Part shown: positions 22,416 to 34,830 of the stretch, in pieces
Numbering within the stretch: the first letter of the stretch is position 1
How the letters are laid out: every line of letters starts with the position of its first letter
Origin: Kryptolebias marmoratus
Taxonomy: Eukaryota > Chordata > Actinopteri > Cyprinodontiformes > Rivulidae
Length of the DNA: 64,000 nt
Direction: 5' to 3'
NCBI RefSeq assembly: GCF_001649575.2
Contig: NC_051431.1
Span: forward strand, 7,938,283 to 8,002,282
Notes under the pieces: model-generated
Database searches by the model: none
What the model saw: only the letters and a program-made list of their open reading frames with translations
What the model was told of the DNA's origin: nothing
Made by a program: the position numbers and the translations under genes

Positions 22416-24371
22416 GGGGTGTGTGAGCATGTGTTCACTCCTTCTACTCATATAGGACATGCAGGCTAGAATTGTACATCCTGTATGGATTGTGCAAAAG
22501 GAAAAAACAAAACAAAAAAACATGCTTGAGCCAGAAAATACTGAGGCCCCTATAGGCACATGTCTACTGTAAGGTCCTTAACAACAAATCAGCAGCAGTT
22601 CCCCCTCTGGATCACTAGCTCAAACACAATACCTCACTGAATTCAGTATTTAATGTTTAGACAATAGTGGTGCAGTGCTCTACATCTTTTACTCTGTTCT
22701 TTTGGCGCATTAAAGGTTCATTCAGGTATCTAGCTCAATTATTTAAGCTGGCTACGGTCACTGCTTGGGTATATAATTTATTCATAAACTTGTACAGTAT
22801 GGTAGACACAAAGCAAGAGAGGGGCTTTTCTTTTTTTTTATTGATGACCCTGAGATGTGGGTTTGTTTAGTATCTCTCACTGTTCCTGTTCACATTATTA
22901 CCCTACTCATTGCATTTGCATTAAAAAAAAGCTTCCATTAAATTGTAGTTTACTGTATTTACATTTGTAACAAATTATCTATTTTGCATGTTTTGCTTTA
23001 TGTTCGGGGGAATCGGGCCCCCTCCTGATAAAGTTAGCCTCATCAACTTTAAATCAATGACTTACATTACAATAATATCATCATATTGCAATCCTAACTT
23101 ATTTGCCAATTATTTAGGTCTTTAAAGCGATTGTTTCTTCTTCATTGTAACAAAATTACCAGAAGTTATGAAATACAAGTTTAATAATTACACAGAGAAA
23201 GAAACACTTCATATGCTAACTAGTAGATAACATCTCTCAAGCACTTGTTAAAACACTCGTACAAGTATGAAACAATCTGACAATCTGAACAAGAACTTCA
23301 ACATAACAAAATCATCATTTGCATAAAACTGATAAAAGGCAATAGGGTTATTTTGACACTGTTCTGGCATTTCAAATACACTGATTGTCCTGATGGGGTT
23401 TGATAAAAGGTCAACTTTTCACATTTTACTGACACAGGATGAGGTTTCTTTCTGATTGTTCCTGCTGTTTGAAGTAAACAATAAATGTGTTTAAGTCACC
23501 TCACCTTCTCTGTAAGCCCTCCCCTGCTGTGGTGTATTTCACAATCCAGAGGACCACCTTACATACTGTCAGCATTTGCTGCATATTTATTGCCCTCAGT
23601 GAGCACCTTTAGGAAAGTGAACACATCAGTGAACACCTTTATGATACTGAAGAAAGACACAAAATTCCTTTTTAAAGCATAAACAGGGATATAAATCAAA
23701 TTACTTTCCATAAACCTATGGTGCATCACACAGATGACATGGCATCATTTATCACTCTGCAGATCCATGATCATCTGATGACTTTCAGTTCCTCAACATC
23801 GCTTTCTTTCAGGGTTTCACCCCCAACAGTCATCCGTACTCACCCTATCTCCATCCTACAGCCAACCCATCAGGATGGCATGTCAGAATGCATAAACAGC
23901 TGACACCAGGCCTACATCTCTTTTACTGAATAATAACACTGGAGAGGATCCATAAAAGAATCATATGTATTTATAGCTTTTAAAATTCAGTGTAATCGTA
24001 CAGATCAAAACTGATGTAGACCGACTTGTGTTTCTCTGGCTATTTATCAAAGAGATGTGAGGACCTTTTGATGATTTATGTCGTCCACACGCGTCGCCGG
24101 GAAGAGAATGACATGGATTTCGTCTTTCTTTATCCTCCTTTGAAAAACCCTCATGGTGCACGACACAAAATGTTAGTTTACATTCATTGATTTATTTTTA
24201 ATTTTTTGTCATTTACAATTGCAGAGACATTTATCAGAGGTGCTGCCACAGTTGTTTAGATAAAATCATTTTGATGTTTTGCTACTGTTCCCGACAGAGG
24301 ATTTTACAACTGAGAGCTCTTTAAAGCTCTAATGCCTGTCTGTATTTTTTACATACCCAAATATGTAAAAG
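22413..24371. other. Unassigned unique sequence
   Basis: No recognised repeats. A short imperfect direct repeat around GTGAGCACCTTTAGGAAAGT / GTGAACACCTTTATGATACT lies at about 23600-23650. Confidence 0.5.
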
Positions 24372-24850
24372 CTAAAGGGATAGTTCAGATCTTTTGTAGT
24401 GGGCTTCTGTGGAAAGGTTATGAACAATTCATATCTTACTGTTGTAGACAGTTATACTAGCAAGTCAAATCGGGTCCAAGACCAAGATGGATTGGTGTCA
24501 ACGTAAAACTCTCATAATATTCATAGTGGTTCGTATGAATCATATTTTATAAACCTCTAATTGCACAGCTGTTTAAATTGTGATTACTTGTAAACAGAAA
24601 TAGCAGAAGCAGAAGCTAGCAGTAGCACTTCTGGTGCAGCCTGGGGCACTTTCTGCAAGAATATTATAACATTTCTGACAGAATAACAGTGTAATGTAAA
24701 ACTGATGGTACAAATCTTTGAAACTGGAATTGTTTTAGGATGGTAGGAAATGATTTTGGTCTTGGCCCCACTTGGAATAATTGTTTGCTCATCAATCATA
24801 AATAAACTTTCAACAAAACCCCACTCAAAAGAATTGAACTATTTTTTAAG
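24372..24850. mobile_element. MITE with AAAGGGATAGTTC-type terminal inverted repeats
   Basis: The left end CTAAAGGGATAGTTCAGATC (from 24372), continuing TTTTGTAGTGGG, matches the reverse complement of the right end. That reverse complement reads CTTAAAAAATAGTTCAATTC and then TTTTGAGTGGGG, from 24850 inward. The ends give about 30 bp of inverted repeat around 479 bp with no ORF. AAAGGGATAGTTC ends followed by a GTGGGG stretch are typical of a non-autonomous DNA element frequent in fish genomes. No clear target-site duplication is seen. Confidence 0.75.
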
Positions 24851-27519
24851 GTTAGTAAAATTATAAATTAAGAGCTAACAGCTGACAGCAATTCAGACTT
24901 TGACCATTGAAAGCTTTGTGCAGGAACTCATACAATGTTTTTAGCAAATTACCACACAACATCAGTTCAACACTTCATTTATGTGACTTAATCAATTAAG
25001 TAGAGTGGATTTGCATTTGATAATGCATCTGTGTGTGGGTCAGTGACTACATCTCTGCTTGAAGTTGATTAATTAAAGTCCTGCACCCACCTAGCTTTTT
25101 CATGCTTGACATTTCACTAAGGCATCACTCCATTTTTCCTCTCTTCTCTCCCCAGAACTGTGGGTCGATTAACGTCTTGCTTTTTTCTAATCCATCAATA
25201 CAGTTTCTACTAGCACAAAAGTTATACTAATCAGTGCTTTTGTGTAGCATTACATCGTCTCGAATTGCCCTCTGTATTTCCATGCATTGTGTAATTGTAC
25301 CAGAAAGGCTAGTGATTAACTTACAGGCTAAGTGTCTTGTCAGGAAATCCTCTCAGTCATTGAGATCATGTGCATTGTTTCAGCTGTCCTCTAAGTGGTT
25401 TATATGGCACATACATAAAAGGCTCATGACACATTAATGAACAGACAATCAAAATGTACAGCAGTACAGGGATGGGATATGCATGCAATATGATAGCCCT
25501 TCAAAAAAATTCAAAACAATTGTGCCAGTAAATGTCTAGTATTTGTAAAATAGGGATCTCTTTTAACTATAAAGAATTTATTTAAATGAACATTGGTAAT
25601 AAAATCAGAAAACATTGTGTTTAATTAGCCAAAATGCAATAATTCAGCAAAAATTAACATATTTCAAACAATCCAGTCAAATTGAACATACTTACCTATA
25701 TACAATGGGCTCCTATTTTGGCATTAGATGTTACTGAAGATGCTTTTAGTGCACAATAAGGTTAACTGGGGATAAGCTTCGGCATTTGTGGTCAGCTTAG
25801 CAATGGTCTATTTTTGGTGATTTTAATATGAGAAAAAAGCTGCTGGTTTCTGGAGTCAGGGCGACAGTGGAAAGCCTTAGGATGACCTTAGAGAGCCAAC
25901 CTGATAATGAAAGAAGCATGTTTTTCCTTTTTAAGACAGAAAGTCTGCTAATGCACAAAGTGGGTCTTGTTGTTCTGTGCTCTCTCCAGGCTTGTCTACT
26001 AAATGAAGCTTGCTTTTCAGAATTGTTATGTTGCGAAATATTCCTGAATGACTGTTATGATGAATATTTCCATGAGCATTAAAAATATTTATGTTAGTTT
26101 TGTTTATTGGAAATATGATGCTAAGTAGGTCACAGACGCTTTTATACTGTGTCTCTTACTCAGGCATAAACAAAAAAGGACTCGGAGTACTCGCTTTGTG
26201 TTTAAGGGGGAAAAAAGACATCCTCCTTTTGAGAATATAGACAGTAAAGGCCATGTCACCATGACCTCTTCACACAACCACACTTATTGATTGATTGCCA
26301 GTACCCAGGCTAAACCTCCTTCCAAGGACAAGTGACTTCACTTTCCCATCCAGCACCTGCACACATACACGTAGACAAACACACAAACACAAATCCCTGC
26401 AGACTTTGCTTTGAACAGCTCTCTAAAGTACACCCTCGTCTTTGTGTTTGATGACAAATTCAGTAGAGGAGCAGCTGCAAACACACATCTCCCTCTAAAC
26501 TGACAGATGGTTTTGACAAAGTCAGAGCCCACCACTGCTGTTATTTTAAGGTGAACTTTAAATGCAGTAATCAGCCAGTTGAGTAACTGTGCTACACAGA
26601 CAATCTTGGTGGAGCTGTTTTTAATTAACATGATTTATAACCTTAAATAGCCACTAAAATTGGCTTATTTTCTATATATATATGTGTGTATTTTTTTTTT
26701 TAAAAAGACCAGAAAAACTGCTGTATCAGTCTTCCATTTCTGTATTTTCAGAGTTATTTCTGTGTCATTTACATGACAAACTAACTTCAGATACTAACAC
26801 ACCAATTTTAAATACATGTTGCATGTAACTCCAACCCACTGTATTTGTTATTTTCTCTCTTTAAACATTTTGTTTCTGGTAAAGGAGAGGGACTGTTCCT
26901 CAGTTTACATTTTAAAATAAAATGATACTACAACCTTTGGCAAAAATATAATGCAACTAGATCACTTTACAATTAATACATTTTTTTTAACTTGCCAAGA
27001 AGTGTTGTTCTGTCATATATGCTGATGAGAGTAATTACTATCTCTAAAAGGAACAAGGTTGAGCCTGCAAAACAATATACTTTGTTAATAAACCTCCACC
27101 TTTTGAAAACTTCCATAACTTTTACCTTTGAACTGATTTTCTGACATCTAAATAAGCAGAAATGTACCTTATTTGTTTAACATACTTAGGTTTATATTAT
27201 GCTTTACATCCTTAACTTACATTTGCCTAAAAAACTGAACTTACACATAATAGAAAACTCTGTGTTTACCTGAGTAAATAAATGATTTAAACTTTATTTT
27301 CTCCATTTATTCCTCTTCTTGTTTGTTTGTTTTTTATTCCCCTCTCAATTTCTGTTTCTTACTCGATCAATCTCCATGACAAATCCTGCAAATATTACAG
27401 ACCAGTTCTCGGTCTAATTGTTATAATTGCTTGTTGAATTCAGATTCACTCATATGACTGGTCTGTACATAGTCAAATAAGCACAATTGTTCAAATATTT
27501 GGACTAAGTGAACAGATGA
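24851..27519. other. Unassigned unique sequence
   Basis: A small TA/TG/T tract lies at 26672-26701. A good acceptor-like tract (TCTTCTCTCCCCAG) ends at about 25156, but no matching donor or persuasive frame follows. Nothing else recognised. Confidence 0.5.
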
Positions 27520-27720
27520 GCGGTGGAAGTGATGGGTAGAAATATGAGGTTATGGCTGGAAGCTGCAGGGTGAGCGGTGGCAGGGGACGAGGGGGCACAG
27601 ACTGCCACCAAGCAGCTGGTAAACTCGGCTGGCCTGCTGCGTGTTATTTATTGCAGCGATGGTTAGGATCTCAGCATGTTGTCTGCAAAGTGGGTCAGCA
27701 TATTATCCACCTCCTTTCTT
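27520..27720. promoter_or_regulatory. Candidate GC-richer conserved block
   Basis: GC-rich relative to its surroundings and unique: GAGCGGTGGCAGGGGACGAG, CAAGCAGCTGGTAAACTCGG (an E-box CAGCTG), GTTATTTATTGCAGCGATGG. No splice signals. Suggested from composition only. Confidence 0.2.
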
Positions 27721-28259
27721 AGCTCCCTTTTTAAGTCACTATCTTGTCCCTTCGTCACGCAGCTCTTTCATTAACGCTGACTGTCTGACAGAAGCTTCAC
27801 TACAGAATTAACGCATTCTGCATTTCTCTCCTTTCCATCTCTAAATGCATCAGTTCTATTTCCACGAACTTGGCTGTTTTTTTCTTTCCTAACTCCAATC
27901 TAGTGTTACGGTCACTCCTATATCTGTCCCGAATATGTTTTTTTGGCTATCCTCTCTTCACTGATGTATCTCTGTAGTTCTATCCATGTTTCTCACTGAC
28001 AAAACAAAGCAGAGTCTATGTAGTATCCAGTAAACTGTAAAAGTAAATAATGCAGTCAAGACAACCAATGATTTTCATCAACAGGCTTCTGTGATTAAGG
28101 AATCACATTAAAAATAACAAATATACATGGCTCACAGGAGAGAACACATGCACAGCTTCACACGGTGGAATATAGTCAAACAAGGTCCCATGCTCAAAGG
28201 CTTTTTTAACAAACACGAGTTCATGGATTTTCTACAATAAAACCACCCACCAGTGTAAA
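27721..28259. other. Unassigned unique sequence
   Basis: Pyrimidine-rich on + to about 27990, then AT-rich; nothing recognised. Confidence 0.45.
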
Positions 28260-28630
28260 TACGTGATGGAATATGCACTGAATTCTTCCAAGTGAGCCTG
28301 TAAATCCTCCTCAGAGGGCATGATCATCGGGCCTATGCAGAGATAAGGATGTAGCCTGCTGAGTCATCAAGGTTTCTCTTGAATCAACGCTGGAGTTGGT
28401 TTTTAGACCTTCAAGGCTCGAGGGCTGCCAGGTTCCCACAACTCTTAAGAGCTGTGCTGATGATTTGCAATCCCCTCTATGACTGGCCTAAAGCTTTAAT
28501 CAGAATCTCAATCCCAACAGCCCCTGGGGCCTGGGCGGGGCAGCCGCCTATTCCCACAGCCAGGTTGCTAGGATACAACGCTGAGATCTAATAAAACGGA
28601 GCACCTGTGTCTGAACTGCACCTGCTACTC
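28260..28630. promoter_or_regulatory. Candidate regulatory block, GC-rich, AP-1-like site
   Basis: A sharply GC-richer unique block. It includes GCTGAGTCATCAAGG near 28359 (TGAGTCA core), AGAGATAAGGATG (GATA core), GACTGGCCTAAAGC and CCTGGGGCCTGGGCGGGGC near 28522-28540 (GC box-like). The 70-codon frame through it has no domain and is not bounded by good splice sites. Confidence 0.3.
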
Positions 28631-29061
28631 TTAGGGGGGAATTATTAAAATCTGAGCCAGCACCTCTCCTCTAATCTTTCTGTCCTGTTCATCCTCATTT
28701 CTTGAGAATTGGTTCAATCTTTGAAGTAATTCAGAGGGTTTGAAGTCAACTTGTTTTATGTTTGTTTTTTTTCTTCTTTCCAACAACAGCAAAAATAGGC
28801 CTATCTAATCCAAATTCTAATAAACAAGAAGGAACTTAAAGTGTTTCTCTCAAGCTTTTATGTTTCTGGGCTGACTGAAAAACCCCCCAAAACAAACAGT
28901 GTTAATGTGTCATATTCTCTACATGAAGTAGAAAGTTTATGATAAGAAGAATAAAGTATTAAAGTACTGTAACTCTTGCTACTGTTTCATTTTGTCTCAC
29001 TTTTGGTCTGCTTTTTTTTTTGTACCAAAAATTTACAATTTCCCACTTTCTTCCGTTTCAG
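28631..29061. other. Unassigned sequence ending in a pyrimidine tract
   Basis: The last 50 bases are strongly pyrimidine-rich and end TTCTTCCGTTTCAG, forming a good splice acceptor for the segment that follows. Confidence 0.45.
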
Positions 29062-29173
29062 AACAACACTGAACACAGCAGATCACGCTGAGAGAACAGG
29101 TTTGGAAGAATTGCAACCAATTAAAGAGGAGCAATGCTTTTCTTTGAAGAACTGCTGCACACAAGACAAAGTG
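29062..29173 (+). other. Exon-like segment of unknown identity
   Basis: A 112-bp open segment is preceded by a long polypyrimidine tract and CAG and followed by GTG|GTATGC, a usable donor. The in-frame peptide is hydrophilic and protein-like (includes LNTADHAERTGLEELQPIKE and then CFSLKNCCTQDKV), unlike the poly-F/K frames elsewhere. The length is not a multiple of three, so phase would change. I do not recognise the sequence. It could be a cryptic or alternative exon of a gene whose intron fills this window, or a chance combination. Confidence 0.2.
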
Positions 29174-29825
29174 GTATGCTTGTAATCCAGCCCCGTGTCT
29201 CTCTGCCCGCTAACCCTCATCAATCCTGGCCACAGCAAGTGGCAAAGGGGCAAGGAAGAATAGAAGAAGCGGTGCTATCCACCAGGGTCACTTCATCTTC
29301 ACCCTGTACCAAACTATCACCACATCTCAAGCCAATATTGCCTCATCAGGCACTTTAAATGTCAGCAATGCCCACCTGACACTGAGGTCTATACAGATCT
29401 ACTCTGAATCGAACCCCTGGGACTTAATACACATGTCTGTCCTGATTTGTATATTCTGTTGTTACCTCTGAGAGAGCATGGCCGAGTGCTGCCATATGAA
29501 AACCATGAGGTATGTGAGATATCTGACTCTGATGGGAAATGCTTAGGGGCAAAAGTTAGTTGCTGGGCAAAGAATACAATTCAACTTCCTGTTTAAATGC
29601 AGCATATTGATAAAAAATTAACTTACAGCAATTTTCTTTGCATTCTTTATGAACACCATTTGTCGTGAATGTTTTAGCCACAAAATGGCAGATGCAACTG
29701 TATATTTTGTGATATATAATACTCAAAGTATGGTTCTGCTCACCTCTGCAGTGAGGAACAGGTACTGAAACAGCTGACCTGCATACTACAGCACTCTTAC
29801 ATGTAAGACTGTATCAAGTAAAGAC
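29174..29825. other. Unassigned unique sequence
   Basis: GC-moderate to about 29450, then AT-rich. Nothing recognised. Confidence 0.45.
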
Positions 29826-30165
29826 CTTTAGTCATGTTGTACATGTCCCATTGGAGCACTCCTCATCTCCTATACTCTTCACTCCCTGACATTTGTTACC
29901 TCATTCTTGCATTCCAGTCATATATCTTTCACAAAGTCTGTCGATCTGTCATTCTTTACCATATGTTTTATTCTCTTCAAGGACAAGTTATGTTTTTGTC
30001 CTATTTTTTAATGGCTTGGTCCTGTTTTATTGTTGTAATGAACTCCTTGCTCCCCTGTAAGAAGGGCACTGCTGTTTTTGTTGTCCTCATTATTGTTGCA
30101 GTTTTACAAGTTTTGTCTGTAAAGGTTTTTGTCTGGAACATTTTTAGGTTTGGTTGGAATGTATG
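29826..30165 (+). repeat. Probable degraded dispersed repeat, T-rich orientation
   Basis: The wording CATGTCCCATTGG ... TCCTATACTC ... TTTTTGTCCTATTTTTTAATGGCTTGGTCCTG ... GTTGTAATGAACTCC resembles the T/C-rich strand of a common fish dispersed family also proposed at 42730-43180 and 51290-51490. The match is a resemblance of word order, not a clear alignment. The 111-codon frame here is a by-product. Confidence 0.3.
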
Positions 30166-33100
30166 TTAAGTATTTTATGCTTTAGGTCATTTATCATTAA
30201 CTATGGTTCACAAAAACATAAAGTGCAAGGATCTTTTTTTGTTTATTTCTTTTTTGTTACTTACCAAATAGATGCATCAAAATAAATTGTTTGCCAAATC
30301 ATCTCATTGTAGGTTTGAAAACTAATTTGGCTGAGTTTTAAAAAATGTTTTATTTTCAGTCCTCTGTTGACCCAGAGTTGAATCAAATTTCATGGCAGCA
30401 GTTTATAGGTTTATGTGCTGCTAAAGTTTCTCAATTTATATACAGGAATGCCTGGTTGTGTTTGTGTCTGAGATAGAATAACGTTGTTTTCTTTGCTATG
30501 CTGTGTCCATAAATGAGTGTATAACATTTGCTTCTCATACTTGCTGTATGTTTACCTGCGAAGTAATCTTGTTGGCCAATTGACTTACTGTCAGAATGTT
30601 AAGTGTTGTGCTGTGTTGTGCAATCTCTGTTGTCAAGGTTTGACAGTCTTTCCCAACAGTGACACATACTGGAGAAGACAGATAGAAGACCATTAGAGAT
30701 CAGGGACTTGCCATTTTTCTTTTTACCACCCCAAGTGACTGCATAAGCAGCCTTCTTGAACCACACATGGCATGTGGACACATGGCATACTGATGGCTGC
30801 AGGGAGTTAAAAAGGAAGAAAGCTTTACAGTCATGCAGTCATGCCATTGTCTGTATTATGGACAGCTCTAGTGAGAGTTTGAAGCCCTGTCCTCTCATAA
30901 TGCTGAGCAAGAGCTGCAGTGCTTGTTTTTTTTTTTTTATTTCAGTGAGTCAAAGTAAAAAAAAATAAAAAAGCACAACACCAATATGTGTATTGAAGCC
31001 TAAACCAGCTCTGGCCTGAATGTGTCAAGTTCAGACATCACTTTTTTGGGTACTGAATGAGAAGAAGCACACAAGAATGAAAAGCACAGAGAAGCTTTAT
31101 GAGTGTGCCATCAGCTTTAATAGTGTCAAGACATCTACGTATGTACACCATGTCATCTCAAATTGTTCTCGTTCCCTCCTATGACGCATTTGTTTAGTCT
31201 TAAATCCCTCTATTGCCTCAACACTCATTTTAGAGCTACTAGAAAAGATCAAATGAACCAAACTCACAAAATAATTCTCTGGCAAATCCAAATCAAAATT
31301 GAGTAGAATCCTCTGCAACACATTTTAGCAAATATATTTAAAAAAAAACATTACATTCTTTATTACATGACCAAATTCTCTAAATCCTTTGTAGAACTAC
31401 AATGAATCCTATGCATATTTTAAATGATTAATAAGTCTTTACAAAGTTTTACAACCTATAACCTCAGCCAATGTCTTTTTGTGTAATTAACATTTTGAAA
31501 CTGTGCATTTTCTCCCTGAACTCATGTAAACTACAACCAAGAAATAATCTACTTCTTCTGAATTTATAACATACGATCAGTTCAGCTTTGTCATTGTGCA
31601 ACAATTGTTGGTTATTCACTAGTCTAAGCTACATGGGAGAGTGACAAAAAGAAAGCCACTTTTAAAAGAAAAATCACATTAAATCTCAACTAGAGTTTGC
31701 TAGCATGTGGAAGACTCCATAGTCAAGTGCTTCTCAGCAGCCAGCCATAGAAGGCTTGTAAAGATAGAGGGTAAAAGAAAATGCTGCAAAATACAGGGAA
31801 ATCCTGGAGGACAGTCTGATGCTGTTTCCAACAGAACTGTGTTGTATACACAAGTCAGCAAATGCCCCGCTAATATTTATGCTCAAGAACCACTACTGTT
31901 TAAATTGTTTCTCTGACTGTACAAACATCAGTATATATTTGTACATAGTACAACTCTTAAGCTCCTAAAACACATATTTTCACTTCCACAGGTTAACCAT
32001 GCAATTTTGTTTGATGGTTGCTGTGCACAAAGCAGTCTCCTATGGATTATGTATGATTCTACAAAGCTTTGTCCCGTGCTCCCAAACACTGGGTATTCTA
32101 TGACAAATGCCTCTGAGCTCAACCCCGACAGAGATGAAACACAGGCTCAGTTTGTTCATCTGGTGGAACACATGCACAGAGCTGGATACGTGTTGCTGTT
32201 GGTTTGGAGAAGCTTTATGCAAACTGTAAAATTGACAGCAGAATTTGAACAAAAAAAAGAGAAAAAGAACAACAGAGGGATTTTGTGCCTCCGCTGTTGT
32301 ACAGTGCCAGTAATATGGCAGCACACAGATCAGATGAACATCACTTTGTAATTACAGTAAGTGTGGTTTCCTGTGTGGTGGGGGGGGGGGAGGAAATTGG
32401 GGATCAGTTCTTCAAAAAACCCTTGTACTCAACAAGGATATGGCTGCTGCAGACAGCACTCTCTTTGATGCATGCAAAGCAGGAGTTAATGTGAATATCT
32501 TATTGGGATACTGCTGTGCTATTCTTTGACAAAAATATTGAACATGGATTTAATTTAAGCTCTGAAGCATGGCGTGGCTTCCTTTGTCAAGTAGAAGGCT
32601 AAGTTCAGAGAAACAGGAAGATGAGTGGCTGGGAGCACTCAGGGCAACACAGAAGAGCTTCAAAACAATCATGGCTGATTGAACAGAGTAGAATATTACC
32701 TTTATGATATATTCTCTCTGTCAACCTCATAGACAATGTTAAAGTACTCATGTTCCAACTCTTTTATTTAATACTGTATCCTATGTATATAAGTACTTGG
32801 TTGAAAAGATACAATATGACAGGAATACTGTTTGTCCCACAGGGCTGAGAATGTTCTGACTTTCTCAATGGTATTTTCATTATATATTGACAAAATCTGA
32901 CATCATTCTTCAAGCTAAATATTATTGAAACCAATTTATGTTTAAGAAAGCACAAACCAGTTTATGACAGTGTGCTCTGAGCAACAGCTGCAAAATGCTT
33001 TATGGCTTTCCTGACTTTTTACCATTCACCTGATCAGACAATTCAAACATAATGAGACAATGCCACAATTAGGCAGGTGAAATTACCATAATTGCAAAAT

Positions 33101-33899
33101 TCCAACACATAATCAAGATTAAGAAAGCTGCGTCTGTAAAATCTGATTGCAACATTTGGAACTTTGTTTGGTAAACTATGCTGATTTGCTTCAAATTTGT
33201 AAATCTGAATATAATATCCTATATACATCCGTAAAGGAGGAAAAAAATTGTCAAAAAAAAAACCAAAGCAAAAAAAAAAAAAAAAACTGATGGTGATAAG
33301 AGATTCACTGTTGAAAATGAAAAAAGAGATAATTTGCCTACTTGATATTGTCTGGGCAGCTGTGTATGCCATAAAACACACTTTAGTATTTAATACAATT
33401 TAACTGCAAACTCAGTATATTTGCCTTTGTAGAGCCTAGCTGGTAATTGTATTTTTTTCTTCTCAGCTCTGCTATGACCAAGTTCCCATTTGAGCTGAGT
33501 CAATGCTAAACATTCATGTAAAATTACTGCTTAGGAAGAGTGGTCAGAAAATTTTGATAACTGGAAGCATATTCTGCATTAAAGCTGAACCTCTTCACAA
33601 ATCCTTCACTAATCCATATTGAATGAAGAAAAAGATTGCATATTAACAGAGTTTTCAAGAATGAAATTCCAAAAGGTGTTTTTTTTAGTCAAGTCAAGGT
33701 GACCTGTCATTTACTTCAAAATGTTCAAATTTTTTGCAGTTTCTTAAGTTGCTACTATACTCATCAGCTCATTCTATCTACATTTCAGGGCTATATTTGC
33801 AGTAGAGAACAAAGTATGTGGTATGTGCAGTGTGGCAATAATCCATGCAGAAAACCAGAATAAATGATGATCAGGAGCTGACAGACAATATGTCCTGTA
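30166..33899. other. Long unassigned stretch with homopolymer tracts
   Basis: Contains a G run at 32380-32390 within GTGGTGGGGGGGGGGGAGG, and A-rich low complexity at 33240-33287 with a 17-base A run. Frames of 94-114 codons around 32007-32351 exist on both strands and have no domain. No repeat family recognised. Confidence 0.5.
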
Positions 33900-34200
33900 A
33901 AGTGGGGTAAAAGTAGATTATATACAGAATGCATGCCAATATTCATGAATAGGGTGCATCATCCCTTGAGAGGACTGCAAAGAGGAGCCAGAGCTTGGCT
34001 GGCAGATGTGCTGTGCAGTAGGAACACAGGTGCTGGCCTGTTTAATGAGCAAAGGGAGGCCATGTGGTCTAAACTCCCTCATCTGTTGCCATCACACCTA
34101 TGATGAGTCCATTTTATGGTCAGTTCTGCTCTGTTTGGCCTCCTGCAGGACAAACAACATTTCAAACCCTGCCATATGGAGTCTAATTCCCCAAATCTAA
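33900..34200. promoter_or_regulatory. Candidate conserved non-coding block
   Basis: Unique and balanced in composition, with GCATGCCAATATTCATGAAT at about 33931-33950, GGAGCCAGAGCTTGGCTGGC and GATGAGTCCATTTTATGGTC. Evidence is composition and complexity only. Confidence 0.2.
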
Positions 34201-34559
34201 CCTGTTAGACAACTGCAAATGCTACTTATGTGTGGGTGTTAGTAGAAATAATTGAAAAGTTGTAGATTGCTTTCTAAGAAACTTTATTATCACACATACC
34301 ACTCAAAATGCACACATGGCAGTCAAGTTAAACAGAATTTAGATGCAGCATTGAGGGGAAAAAAAGTTTTCTATGACCTTGGGTGGTTGTGACATTTTAA
34401 TCTACATAAATTAAACAGAAGGTGGTTGGGACAGTGGATTTTTTTAAAGTAAAAATTTCAAACTCATAAACAATTGAATACCTGTCTGAGGATTACCCAA
34501 ATTCTCACTATTACATTTTGAAATGATATTGGCACCATGAGGCTGAGAATTACAAGACA
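34201..34559. other. AT-rich unassigned sequence
   Basis: Short A and T runs; nothing recognised. Confidence 0.5.
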
Positions 34560-34830
34560 GTTTTCTGGCTACCTGAGATTAACAATCGTGTTCTCAGGAA
34601 GTGCACGTCTTCATGGCATGTGGACAGTGTTGCATGGCACAGAGGGCAGACAAGAGTGTAAATGTACGGGTGCTGAGCTGCTGAGTCGGTGTGAAGAGTG
34701 CACGTAGTTCTGTGCTGGCTCCTCAGAGAGCCCTGAAAGTAATTACAGAATTCAAAGTGGTAATAGAAAATATGCTCAGTCTCACACTTTCAGCCTGACT
34801 GACCAAAGATGGAAATTTGCAATCAACCTG
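34560..34830. promoter_or_regulatory. Candidate conserved non-coding block
   Basis: GC-richer unique sequence with CACGT-type words twice (AGTGCACGTCTTC, GAGTGCACGTAG), a GGCATGTGGACAGTG word and GAAAGTAATTACAG (homeodomain-type TAATTA). No coding signals. Confidence 0.2.

Noticed and set aside
22323..22559. 78-codon minus-strand ORF ending in (HT)n(YI)n
   Set aside because: Translation of the TA/TG microsatellite.
25140..25220. Acceptor-like TCTTCTCTCCCCAG followed by open sequence
   Set aside because: No donor within a plausible exon length and stops soon in two frames.
29470..29500. CATGGCCGAGTGCTGCC, reminiscent of a Leu/Ser tRNA start
   Set aside because: No anticodon arm, T arm or acceptor pairing follows.
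32379..32391. G run as a G-quadruplex
   Set aside because: A single uninterrupted G run, not four spaced tracts; listed only as a homopolymer.
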